The position numbers and the translations under genes are program-made. A stretch of DNA of 64,000 nucleotides, from contig NZ_CP173427.1 of NCBI RefSeq assembly GCF_045038035.1, positions 4,526,001 to 4,590,000 on the forward strand, in the 5' to 3' direction. Below, piece after piece: positions 52,187 through 60,388 of the stretch. Each line of letters opens with the position of its first letter. Position 1 is the stretch's first letter. This DNA comes from Paenibacillus_F chitinolyticus_A. Lineage in GTDB: Bacteria; Bacillota; Bacilli; Paenibacillales; NBRC-103111. Under the pieces are notes generated by a model, which saw nothing but the letters and a program-made list of their open reading frames with translations, did not search any database and had not been told where the DNA came from.

Positions 52187-52924
52187 TTACGCCAGCAGGG
52201 CGATCCGCTCTTTGTACGTTTGGATCAGCGCCTGATTGTGCGCGTCGGAACCGTCGATGTTGCCGCTCAGGAACACCGGCGGATTAAAGCCGTTTTCGAT
52301 CATGATTTCAATGGACTCGGCAAAAACGGCATTCAGGATCGCAGCTCCGATCACGGTCGAGCTCGGTGTGAAAGGCACCTGAAGACCCGGATGTTTCAGC
52401 ACGGCGTCTCCTTTGACCGAGAAGTTGTCGATCACGAGATCCACCGCCTCGGACAAATGCTTGCCGCTGGTATGCCGCGACGGCTGGCTCATGGAATATT
52501 CCAGGGAAGTAATCCCGACGGTAACGGCGCCTTTCTCCTTCGCCATCAGGGCGACATCGACCGGAACCGGATTGCGGCCCGAAGTGGACAGGACAAACAC
52601 GACTTCTCCTTGGCGGATATCCTGCTCCTTCATGAAATCGACCGCCAGATCGTTCTGTCTCTCCAGCTCCGACGAGCGTACCGCTCCTTCGTGCAGCATC
52701 AGTTTCTCGACGAAGATCGGACGAATCGGGACAAGCCCGCCTGCCCGGTAGAAGACTTCCTCGGTCAAAATATGCGAATGGCCGCAGCCGAACAAATGAA
52801 TAATGCCGCCGTCCTGAATGCAGGCCGCCACTTTCTCGGCCGCTTCGCGAATCGGTCCGGCCTGTTCGGTCCGGACTTTGTTCAGCAGCTCGCCGATCAC
52901 ATCAAAATACGTATTCATCATCAT
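52187..52924 (-). CDS. SIS-domain protein (UPF0309-like)
   Basis: A 245-residue sugar isomerase-fold protein. GGIIHLFGCGHSHILTEEVFYRAGG and FVLSTSGRNPVPVDVALMAKEKG are phospho-sugar-binding segments (the STSGRN loop is the SIS signature). It may isomerise or bind a phosphorylated keto or amino sugar. The frame begins at a GTG at 52933; the ATG at 52924 fits GGGGTGAGAG. It starts 16 bases after the creatininase gene. Confidence 0.88.
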   Translation of the reverse strand: MMMNTYFDVIGELLNKVRTEQAGPIREAAEKVAACIQDGGIIHLFGCGHSHILTEEVFYRAGGLVPIRPIFVEKLMLHEGAVRSSELERQNDLAVDFMKEQDIRQGEVVFVLSTSGRNPVPVDVALMAKEKGAVTVGITSLEYSMSQPSRHTSGKHLSEAVDLVIDNFSVKGDAVLKHPGLQVPFTPSSTVIGAAILNAVFAESIEIMIENGFNPPVFLSGNIDGSDAHNQALIQTYKERIALLA

Positions 52925-52940
52925 AGCTCTCACCCCGTTG

Positions 52941-53699
52941 TCAGTCTGTTGAATCCTGATGTTCCCCGTCTTCCAGCGCCTGCTTGGCCCGCATCAGCAT
53001 CTCGGCCATCACGTCCAGGCTGCGTTCGATAATCTTCTCGCCCTTCTCCCGGGTAGCCAGCGTGGCGTCGCCGAGAACGGCCGAGGACGTGATTTCCTCC
53101 CATGGCGTCGGCGTGCAGTCCGCTTCCGCTGATATGCGGGGCGCTCCGTCTAGGGCTTTGCTCATGTCCACGTACTCGCCGGCCAGATAAAGCATGTAGG
53201 AAGTCTCGATTTCGTCGGCATGCATGTAGGTGCCGTGGGCCGCCGAAGACTCCCTCACCTGAGCGGTGATTTCTTTCGTGCCCGGATAAAAGAAATAGAA
53301 CACTTTCAGCTCCGGCACCCGCTCGTATAGAATCCTCGCGGCTTCCTTAAGCGCGACCGCATTGCCCAAATGGCCGTTGACCATGGCGAAAATACGGAAG
53401 CCCTGCTGGTACAGGCTCTCTCCGATATCCGCCAGCAGCCGGATCAGCGCCTCGTTGGAAACGTTGATGCTGCCCGGAAAATTCCGCAGGCTCCACACCT
53501 GGCCGTAAGGGAGGACCGGAAGCACGAAGCTGTCCGTGCGGGCCGCCAGTTTATCCGCCAGCCGTTCGGCAAGCAGATTATCGGTGCCGAGCGGCAGGTG
53601 GGGGCCGTGCGCTTCCACGGCTCCGATAGGAAGGATCGCCGCCCGGAATTGTCGGATTTTATCCTGCACTTCGTACGAGTTTTCGTGCTCGAATTTCAT
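52941..53699 (-). CDS. Creatininase-family amidohydrolase
   Basis: A 252-residue metalloenzyme. The metal-binding pattern is intact: LPIGAVEAHGPHLPLGTDN, MVNGHLGNAVAL and YMHADEIETS. Members hydrolyse cyclic amides or ring C-N bonds (creatinine, mycofactocin and FAPy precursors). AAGGAGG precedes the ATG. It is 13 bases after the phosphotriesterase-like gene and 16 before the SIS gene. Substrate unknown; its place in a PTS operon suggests an amidated or lactam-like sugar derivative. Confidence 0.88.
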   Translation of the reverse strand: MKFEHENSYEVQDKIRQFRAAILPIGAVEAHGPHLPLGTDNLLAERLADKLAARTDSFVLPVLPYGQVWSLRNFPGSINVSNEALIRLLADIGESLYQQGFRIFAMVNGHLGNAVALKEAARILYERVPELKVFYFFYPGTKEITAQVRESSAAHGTYMHADEIETSYMLYLAGEYVDMSKALDGAPRISAEADCTPTPWEEITSSAVLGDATLATREKGEKIIERSLDVMAEMLMRAKQALEDGEHQDSTD

Positions 53700-53712
53700 C
53701 GTGCGCGCCTCC

Positions 53713-54705
53713 TTACTTTTTGAATGAGAAGCAGTTGGCCGGGTTGCTTACGAAAAATTTCTCGATCAGCTTCTGCCCGTCGAATCCGTTGCGGTTCGCT
53801 TCGTCCACAAAGCGCGGCACCCACTTCGCAATGATGTACTCCAGGCCGAGGCCGTGGTCGTAATGCTTGTAATATGTTTTGCGGGCGGTATCTCCGCTGA
53901 TCAGAATCTGATCCTCGTAGCCCTTGCTTACGAGATTGAGAATCAGCGCGATCCGCGTGCTTTCGGGAGCGTATTTGATTTTGCCGATGCCGTCAAAGCT
54001 CATGTAAGCGCCGGTTGCCGCGATCTGCTCGTGGTAGTAAGGGTCCGGGTTGCGGTCCATATGACCCAGGCTGAGGTACGACAGGTCCACGCCCTCGCTT
54101 TTCAGGAGCTCGATCTGCTCCAGCGCCATGGTGCCGACTTCCGTATGGGAGTGCACGGGAGCTTTCGTCTCGTGGTGGGCCCGCGCTACCGCGCGGAGTG
54201 TTTTCTCTTCCAGGGGCGTAATGCGGTTGTAGCCCGTCCCGAATTTGACTTGGCCGGCTTTAAAAGGCGTGCCTTCGAGCCCTTCTTCCACCTCGCGGAT
54301 GACGAAATCGGCCAGCTCGTTGATGCTTTTCGCTTCGATCCATTGGGTGTAGGTTTCATAATCGCCGGTGAGCGGCTTCAGCTCTTCTTTGATTTTGGCA
54401 TCCCACAGGAAGCTTTTGTTGAAGCCCGCCGTGCCCACAATCCGAATGCCGGTTTCCAGGGCAATTTCCTGTACCGCCTGGACGTCCCGGCCGTAATCGA
54501 CCGCCGTCGCATCCACGATCGCGCGTCCGCCGTACTTTTTGAAATCAAGAACGTCCCGCTTGGATTTCTCTTTATCGTCCAGCAGCAGATCGTCCTCTCC
54601 CCGTTCCTGCCAGAAGGCCGGACGGCATACAATATGTTCGTGGGAATACGTAAAGCCCAGATCCTCTTTGGCGATGTCTCCATGTAAGGTGCGGATATAG
54701 CTCAT
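53713..54705 (-). CDS. Phosphotriesterase-family (COG1735) metalloenzyme, likely phospho-sugar lactonase or esterase
   Basis: A 330-residue binuclear amidohydrolase. All expected ligands are visible: HEH in FTYSHEHIV, the carbamylated Lys in GQVKFGTGYN, His in PVHSHTEVG, His in LSLGHMDRN and Asp in LISGDTARK. Despite the name, some members hydrolyse phosphorylated sugar lactones, which suits a gene right after a PTS. GGAGGAG precedes the ATG. The preceding EIIC ends 100 bases upstream. Confidence 0.9.
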   Translation of the reverse strand: MSYIRTLHGDIAKEDLGFTYSHEHIVCRPAFWQERGEDDLLLDDKEKSKRDVLDFKKYGGRAIVDATAVDYGRDVQAVQEIALETGIRIVGTAGFNKSFLWDAKIKEELKPLTGDYETYTQWIEAKSINELADFVIREVEEGLEGTPFKAGQVKFGTGYNRITPLEEKTLRAVARAHHETKAPVHSHTEVGTMALEQIELLKSEGVDLSYLSLGHMDRNPDPYYHEQIAATGAYMSFDGIGKIKYAPESTRIALILNLVSKGYEDQILISGDTARKTYYKHYDHGLGLEYIIAKWVPRFVDEANRNGFDGQKLIEKFFVSNPANCFSFKK

Positions 54706-54805
54706 AACGTGTCTCCTCCACTCTCTATTTTCGGAAAAGGAAGACGGCGGAGCTTAGCGCTGTCACCGTCTTGTTGTCCTCGGGCGTTCGCCCGCTCATT
54801 CGTTG

Positions 54806-56101
54806 TTAGAAGAAAAGCTTAGCCAGGAAGTGCAGAATCGGACCGATAATGAACATATCGGAGTCGGCTGCCCACATGGCCGTATCCGGCACCGTCGAAG
54901 CGATGAAGAAGCGGACCATGAGGAATTGCCCCCAGGCTACGATCGTGGCAGTGATGAATCCGCCGATCACGGCCCCGCGGACACCGCCCGTCGAGTTCCC
55001 GAACACACCGGCCGTTGCCCCGTGGAAGAACAGGACGATCATCGTAGGTACGAAGATGTAGGAAACGGTGTTCCCGAGCACAAGCAGCCAGATAATGGCG
55101 CCCGCGAAAGCTCCCAGGAAGCCGAGTACGACAGCATTCGGCGCGTACGGATACACAACCGGGGCATCGAGTGCCGGCTTGGCGCCGGGTACGAGTTTTG
55201 TAGCGATCCCGTTGAAAGCCGGAACCAGTTCGCCGACAAACATCCGGACCCCCATCAGAACGATAGCGATACCGCCCGCGAACGTAAACGATTGGATAAT
55301 GGAATAGATAATAAAGTTCTGATCGCCCGATTTCGCCATCAGTTCGGCGGCGGCAGGCGTTCCTTTCGTCGAAAGGATAATGGCCCCGATCAGGAACAGA
55401 ATCCCCATGCTGAGCGCTGTAATGACGTTGGAATCACGGAGGAATTCGAAGCCTTTCGGCACTTTGATTTTCTCCGAGTCGTTGTTTTTGTTGCCGAATA
55501 GTTTACCAAACAGGGCTGCCAGCAGGGCAACCGAGGCGGACGTGTGGCCGAGGGCGATGTTGTCGTTGCCCGTTACTTTGCGCAGGAACGGCTGAACGAG
55601 AGCCGGCTGGAATGTCCAGTACAGACCGAGTACGACGGCAATCATCAGCACAAGCTTCCAAATGGCGATACCGCTTGCGGCATGCACGATCACGCCCGCG
55701 AAAATCGTTGAAGTCCAGAACATCATGTGACCGGTCAGGTAAATGAATTTAAACCGGGTAAAACGGGCCAGCGCGACGTTGATCAGGAAGCCGACGAGCA
55801 TCGCCAGCGTGACGGCGCTTCCGTATTTGCCGTTAAACGCTTCCTGACCCATAAACGTACCGAGCGAGCCTGCCTCCAGTCCGAAGACCTCTTTCCACAT
55901 CGGCTCGAAGACGTTCAGCGCTTTGACGATGACGTCGGAACCGGCGCCGATTACAAGGAAACCGATAATGGCTTTAAAGGTACCGCTTACGAGCTGGCTC
56001 GTCGATTTCTTCTGGAGCAGAAGGCCGACCAGAACGATAAACCCGAGCAGAATGGCCGGTGTTCCGAAAATATTGGTGGCGATCCAAAAAAGCACGTCCA
56101 T
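54806..56101 (-). CDS. PTS EIIC permease, UlaA/SgaT family
   Basis: A 431-residue polytopic permease of the ascorbate/galactitol-type EIIC family: VSGTFKAIIGFLVIGAGSDVIV, GHMMFWTSTIFAGVI, ALGHTSASVALLA and HGATAGVFGNSTGGVRGAVIGGF are UlaA signatures. It carries the sugar across the membrane while EIIB phosphorylates it. It lies 20 bases after EIIB. The ulaD/E/F/G ascorbate enzymes are not present here, so ascorbate is not the obvious substrate. Confidence 0.92.
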   Translation of the reverse strand: MDVLFWIATNIFGTPAILLGFIVLVGLLLQKKSTSQLVSGTFKAIIGFLVIGAGSDVIVKALNVFEPMWKEVFGLEAGSLGTFMGQEAFNGKYGSAVTLAMLVGFLINVALARFTRFKFIYLTGHMMFWTSTIFAGVIVHAASGIAIWKLVLMIAVVLGLYWTFQPALVQPFLRKVTGNDNIALGHTSASVALLAALFGKLFGNKNNDSEKIKVPKGFEFLRDSNVITALSMGILFLIGAIILSTKGTPAAAELMAKSGDQNFIIYSIIQSFTFAGGIAIVLMGVRMFVGELVPAFNGIATKLVPGAKPALDAPVVYPYAPNAVVLGFLGAFAGAIIWLLVLGNTVSYIFVPTMIVLFFHGATAGVFGNSTGGVRGAVIGGFITATIVAWGQFLMVRFFIASTVPDTAMWAADSDMFIIGPILHFLAKLFF

Positions 56102-56121
56102 AAAGACCCCTCCTTAATGGG

Positions 56122-56385
56122 TTACAGCACTTCTTCCAGTTTTTGTTTGATTTCGTTATTGTCAAAATAGTTATTGACGATCACGATTTTGGCCGCGTGC
56201 CCTTGCAGGCTCTGTGCCAGTTCATTGCTCGTAATGATGTACTCCGCCGCCGTGCCGGACGCCGTGGATACGTCGGTATGCTCCACATCGGCGCTTACGC
56301 CCATGCCGCTCAGCACGTTCTCCACATTCATTCTCAAAATCAGGCTGGTTCCTTGTCCAAGACCGCATACGCATAAAATTTTCAT
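56122..56385 (-). CDS. PTS EIIB, UlaB/SgaB family
   Basis: An 87-residue phospho-carrier. ILCVCGLGQGTSLILRM holds the P-loop with the phospho-accepting Cys (about residue 7). It takes phosphate from EIIA and gives it to the sugar. It overlaps the EIIA stop as ATGA and is 20 bases before EIIC. Confidence 0.93.
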   Translation of the reverse strand: MKILCVCGLGQGTSLILRMNVENVLSGMGVSADVEHTDVSTASGTAAEYIITSNELAQSLQGHAAKIVIVNNYFDNNEIKQKLEEVL

Positions 56386-56825
56386 TGTTCGTTCCCCCTA
56401 ATAAGTTGTTGGATAGTATCTACATCGGCTGCCTGCTTGAACGCTTCCACGTTGTCCGGGTTGCTCAGCAAAACCGTCAGCTTGCGCAGCATGGCGATAT
56501 GCTCGGAGCTGGTGGACCCGCCCAGTGCGAATACGAGCTGAACGGGATCGTTGGCCGCGTGGCCGAATACGACCGGTTTCTTCAGCCGGAGCAGCGAGAC
56601 GGACGCTTCTTTCACTCCGTCTTCCGCACGGGCGTGCGGCAGAGCGATATGCGGCGCCAGGACGAAGTACGGGCCTTTGTCCCGGTAGGATTCCACCATG
56701 GCTTCGGCATAGCGCGTTTCCGCGGCGCCCGCATCCGCCAGCAGTCCTCCCGCCAGGCGGATCGCTTCTTCCGCCGTCTCGGCTTCGACATCAAGTGCAA
56801 TTAAGGACGGTTCTAAAAATTTCAT
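56382..56825 (-). CDS. PTS EIIA, UlaC/mannitol-fructose type
   Basis: A 147-residue EIIA-2 domain. The phospho-histidine lies in APHIALPHARAEDGVKEASVSLL. It takes phosphate from HPr. GGGAGAG is upstream of the ATG. Starts 26 bases after the regulator gene; overlaps EIIB by four bases. Confidence 0.93.
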   Translation of the reverse strand: MKFLEPSLIALDVEAETAEEAIRLAGGLLADAGAAETRYAEAMVESYRDKGPYFVLAPHIALPHARAEDGVKEASVSLLRLKKPVVFGHAANDPVQLVFALGGSTSSEHIAMLRKLTVLLSNPDNVEAFKQAADVDTIQQLIRGNEQ

Positions 56826-56851
56826 CTGTCATCTCTCCCAAATCCGGTAGT

Positions 56852-58948
56852 CTAACTGCGGGGACCTGCTTGTACCTGCTGTAAAATCTGTTCTTTGGTC
56901 CCGGCGTTCTTCAGCCGGGTCAGGCTGTCTTGCTCTCTGAGCAGGAGCGTCAGCTCCGACAGCGCTTTGAGATGCGATTCTCCGTCGATCGCCGCCAGCA
57001 CCAGAATCACTTGTACTTGATGGCGGGCTTCTCCGGAGAAGGCTACGGGCTTCGCAAGCCGCAGCAGGCTGATTCCCAGCCGCTTCACTCCGTCCTGCGG
57101 CTTGCCGTGCGCGATGGCGATGCCCGGAGCCACGACGATGTAGGGGCCCAGAGCCTCCACCTTGGCGATCATCGCCCCGATGTAGGCCGCCTCGATGCGT
57201 CCGTCCTCGAGAAGAGGCAAGGCCGCCTCGCGGATGGCGGAGCGCCAGTCGGCGGCCTCCTCCTCCACCCGGATCATCGATCCGGTAAGCAGGTCGGCCA
57301 GCGACGGCTTGCGGGCTTCGCTCAGCCACGTTTTCCCCACGGACATGTAGCGGTTCAGTTCCTCCGCGAGCCCCGCTTCATCCGTCACCTTCGCGTATTT
57401 GCGGACAATGTCGAGCAGAGCCTGAACCGAGCTGGCCTGGGCCCGGGACTTGCGGCCGACGACCGTGTTGATCTGGTTCAGCAGATGCTCCTTGTCCTTG
57501 TCGCTGAGGATCGGATTCACGACGAACACGGGGACGCGGCTGTCCGGAAGCGGGACCGTCGAGAAAATAAAATCGACGCTCTCCTCTTCAAACGCTTCGT
57601 AATCCCTCAGCGAGAGAATGGCCGTAATGTCCACCGCCGAAAACAAATCTTCGAGCTGGGACTTCAGCATCCGCGAAGCGGAAATGCCGTTGACGCAGAC
57701 GATGGCGGCCCGGCGCCTCTGTACCGGCTGCGTGTTTTCCCTGCGCAGCCAGCCGCCGAAATGCATGGCGAGGTAGCCGATCTCGCTATCGTCGAGCCTG
57801 CGTCCGACAAGCTCCTCGAACGGTGCCGCGGAGCGCCGCGTCAGCTCGAACACTTCCCCGTACTTGGAGCGGATGTTGCCGAGGAGCGGGTTATCGAGCT
57901 CCAGTCCGTACAGGATCCGGTAATACGCCGGCTTCAGATGAACGAGCAGATTCTCTTCCATCGCTTCCCGGTTCGGCAGAAACACGCAGGCTTGACGCTG
58001 GAAGGCGTCGGTCATTTCCCTGGCCGCCTCGCGGAGCTTGTCGATCACTTCCTCGGAGCCGGTCAGCTGCTCCATCCGGTTGACGCGCGCCCCGAGCAGG
58101 TGCATCGTAAAATACGCGATTTCCTCGTCCGGGATGGCGGTGTCGAACAGATCGCCAAGGCCCTCCGCAATGCGGGCGGCGGCCTCGTATTCCGGCATGC
58201 GCCCGAGCACGCTCCGCTCATCTTCGTCGATCGAGATGAGCTGCTTGTTCTGGATTCGGCGTGTATAGAGCAGGAAGCGAGTGGTCAGGTTAAACACCAT
58301 CTCGTCCGTCAATTCCACGCCGAGCGTGCGTTCGCTGTCGGCGATGAGCCGGTAAACCCGCTTCAGGCGATCCGGCTTCATCGGAGGGAATAAGTCCAGC
58401 ACCGGGTCGAGACTGCCCGGGTCTTCGCTCCGGCTGAGCGCCTGCTCCCAGCCCACGCTTCCGAAGATCTGTCCGAAGTAGTACGTGAGCGCCTTCCGCT
58501 TGTCGCTCTCTTCCCCCCGGACCCGGTAGCCCTGTTTGCGGTCGTAAGCGACCCTAAGCTTCAGGATTTCCAGTTCCGGCCGGACGATGTTCAAATCCTT
58601 CAGCACGGTTCCCCGGCTGACTTGCAGGAGATCCGTCAGGTGATGGACGAAAAGCGATCCGTCCGCCGGCGATAACAGATGGACGGCCAGCCAGGCAAGC
58701 CGCTCCCGCGGAGACAAATAGTACTGCTGGACCGGAAGCTGTCCGGTAAGCTGCGGAATGCCCTTGCGGCTTTCATCCGGCAAATAGTAGCCGGCCGCCC
58801 GGACATATTCGACCGGCGGAAGATGAATCGTTTTCAGCCAGTCGTTGATTTTTTCCATATCGTAATAAACGGTTCGTCTGGAGATGCCGAGCTTCTGCAT
58901 CAGTTCTTCCAGAGATACATAATCGGCTGCCTGCTGCAGCAGCGTCAA
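56852..58948 (-). CDS. PRD-type (BglG/LicR-like) PTS-controlled regulator, N-terminus uncertain
   Basis: About 698 residues from TTG 58948. Layout: HTH (VSLEELMQKLGISRRTVYYDMEKINDWL), a second HTH (HLTDLLQVSRGTVLKDLN), two PRDs, an EIIB-like domain (AIVCVNGISASRMLKSQLEDLF) and an EIIA-like domain (APGIAIAHGKPQDGVKRLG). PTS phosphorylation of these sets its activity. Family members begin several residues earlier; the frame upstream reads LDERSTRI back to a TGA at 58984, with no ATG, GTG or TTG before it but an AAAGGAG at 58992-58986. The start may be ATT (58975), CTG (58972), or the gene carries a frameshift. First gene of the PTS operon. Confidence 0.88.
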   Translation of the reverse strand: MTLLQQAADYVSLEELMQKLGISRRTVYYDMEKINDWLKTIHLPPVEYVRAAGYYLPDESRKGIPQLTGQLPVQQYYLSPRERLAWLAVHLLSPADGSLFVHHLTDLLQVSRGTVLKDLNIVRPELEILKLRVAYDRKQGYRVRGEESDKRKALTYYFGQIFGSVGWEQALSRSEDPGSLDPVLDLFPPMKPDRLKRVYRLIADSERTLGVELTDEMVFNLTTRFLLYTRRIQNKQLISIDEDERSVLGRMPEYEAAARIAEGLGDLFDTAIPDEEIAYFTMHLLGARVNRMEQLTGSEEVIDKLREAAREMTDAFQRQACVFLPNREAMEENLLVHLKPAYYRILYGLELDNPLLGNIRSKYGEVFELTRRSAAPFEELVGRRLDDSEIGYLAMHFGGWLRRENTQPVQRRRAAIVCVNGISASRMLKSQLEDLFSAVDITAILSLRDYEAFEEESVDFIFSTVPLPDSRVPVFVVNPILSDKDKEHLLNQINTVVGRKSRAQASSVQALLDIVRKYAKVTDEAGLAEELNRYMSVGKTWLSEARKPSLADLLTGSMIRVEEEAADWRSAIREAALPLLEDGRIEAAYIGAMIAKVEALGPYIVVAPGIAIAHGKPQDGVKRLGISLLRLAKPVAFSGEARHQVQVILVLAAIDGESHLKALSELTLLLREQDSLTRLKNAGTKEQILQQVQAGPRS

Positions 58949-59090
58949 AATCCGGGTACTGCGTTCGTCCAGAATACGGCATCAACTCCTTTGCCGTTTA
59001 GTGTAGTTCTTTGTTCGATTTGATTATACCCATGGACAATAAACGAAAGACAGTTCAATTCGTGGAGGCTCCTTTGTGCAAAAATGAATC

Positions 59091-59306
59091 CTAATCTCGC
59101 AAATCCGGAAGACGGTACCCCGCTTCGGCTTTCGTCCACGCAAAAAAAACGGCTCCGGAAGCATCCGCTCCTGGCCGCTTTATCAAGCCGGTTCGGTTAA
59201 ACCAGCCTATGTCCTGTACGAACACGTATTCAGCTTGACTGTCATGTACTCGCGGTACGATTATGTATTCTCCACACTTACTGTCATGTACATGCAATAT
59301 TGCCAT
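59091..59306 (-). CDS. Doubtful 71-residue frame with internal repeat
   Basis: The frame reads MAILHVHDSKCGEYIIVPRV, then HDSQAEYVFVQD, with a repeated VHDS....EY.xV unit of about 14 residues. There is no proper ribosome site at the ATG, and the frame runs back into the SDR gene. It may be a gene remnant or only the effect of a DNA repeat. No family is recognised. Confidence 0.2.
   Translation of the reverse strand: MAILHVHDSKCGEYIIVPRVHDSQAEYVFVQDIGWFNRTGLIKRPGADASGAVFFAWTKAEAGYRLPDLRD
59211..59291 (-). repeat. Two-unit degenerate direct repeat (42 and 39 bases)
   Basis: On the minus strand GTACATGACAGT occurs at 59291 and 59249, and both copies are followed by GAATAC and TCGTAC at matching positions. 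Confidence 0.75.
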
Positions 59307-59454
59307 GCCTTGATCCTGCAAGCTCGCGCACTGCTTGACGCTCCATCTGTCTATCGGTGGATCGCTGTCATTTGTTACAGCAGTTTTACTGCCTCTTGTT
59401 TCAATCTTGCTGCATCTTGCCTGCTCTTCCGGCGTTACTCCGCGCCCGCCCGCA

Positions 59455-60312
59455 TCACTCCGTTTCCGAAGGCTGCAGTCCCACTTCCCGCACGCTCCAA
59501 TCCCAGAACTTCGCGGCGAGTTCCTTGTCTTTAGCCCGTGCGGAAACCGGCGCAATCTTCTTCCGGTAAAAATATTCGCCCGTGGCGCACGACACGTTAT
59601 CGCTGACAGCCAGGTAAACCGCCGTCTCCGCCCCCTGGGCGGGTGTCAGGAAGAACGGCCGCAGCATAGCGAGCACCGATTTGCCGAAGCCCGTATTCCG
59701 GTCCACGCCGATCTGGGTGCCGACGGCTCCCGGGTGCAGGGCGTTCACCGTAACGGCGGTCCCTTTCAGCCGGGCGGCGAGCTCCTTGGCGAACAAAATG
59801 TTCGCCAGCTTGGACTGCGCATATCCGGTCCACACCGTATACCCCTTCGTCAGATACGGGTCTTCCCAGCGGATTTTGCCGATTTTATGCGCACCGGAGG
59901 AGACGACGACGATCCGGCCCTGCTCCGCCCGCTTCAACGGCCCGAGCAGCAGATTCGTCAGCAGAAAATGGCCCAGATGGTTGACGCCCATCATCGCTTC
60001 GAAGCCGTCGGAAGTGGTCTCTCTCTTAAGCGATACGACGCCGGCATTGTTGATCAGCACGTCCAGATGATCGTAGCGGCTCTTGAAATCAGCGGCAAAA
60101 GACCGGATGCTCCGGAGCGAACCGAGGTCGCACTGCATCAGCTCGATTTCTCTGGAGCCGCTGGCCGCAATTGCTTCCCGGAGAGCGCTCTGCCCCCGCT
60201 CTTCGCTGCGGCATACCATAACGACCTTCGCCCCCTGCCGGGCCAACGCAATCGTTGTGGCGAGACCCATGCCGGAGTTGGCCCCGGTTACCATCATGAT
60301 TTTATGCTTCAT
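59455..60312 (-). CDS. Short-chain dehydrogenase/reductase (retinol-dehydrogenase-like)
   Basis: A 285-residue NAD(P) oxidoreductase. TGANSGMGLATTIAL (nucleotide motif), LINNAGVV, VVVSSGAH and WTGYAQSKLANILF (catalytic Ser, Tyr, Lys) are present, with NALHPGAVGTQIG after them. The pattern is close to RDH/WW-domain oxidoreductase-like SDRs. The ATG at 60312 has GAAGGCGGG; the frame is open to 60372. Monocistronic or first of a pair; substrate unknown. Confidence 0.92.
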   Translation of the reverse strand: MKHKIMMVTGANSGMGLATTIALARQGAKVVMVCRSEERGQSALREAIAASGSREIELMQCDLGSLRSIRSFAADFKSRYDHLDVLINNAGVVSLKRETTSDGFEAMMGVNHLGHFLLTNLLLGPLKRAEQGRIVVVSSGAHKIGKIRWEDPYLTKGYTVWTGYAQSKLANILFAKELAARLKGTAVTVNALHPGAVGTQIGVDRNTGFGKSVLAMLRPFFLTPAQGAETAVYLAVSDNVSCATGEYFYRKKIAPVSARAKDKELAAKFWDWSVREVGLQPSETE

Positions 60313-60388
60313 CTGCAGCCCGCCTTCGTTTGGTTTTTGGGGAAAATCGCGTACGAGCAGGATCGCCGACAACAGGCGCTTGAACCGA

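Larger units (their letters stand above)
58985..59454. other. Region upstream of the PTS regulator
   Basis: It contains the ribosome site of the regulator, a TATAAT at 59028-59023 on the minus strand that could be its -10, a degenerate 42/39-base repeat (59211-59291) and a doubtful 71-codon frame. No other gene is clear. The last part (after 59320) is the downstream flank of the SDR gene. Confidence 0.5.
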
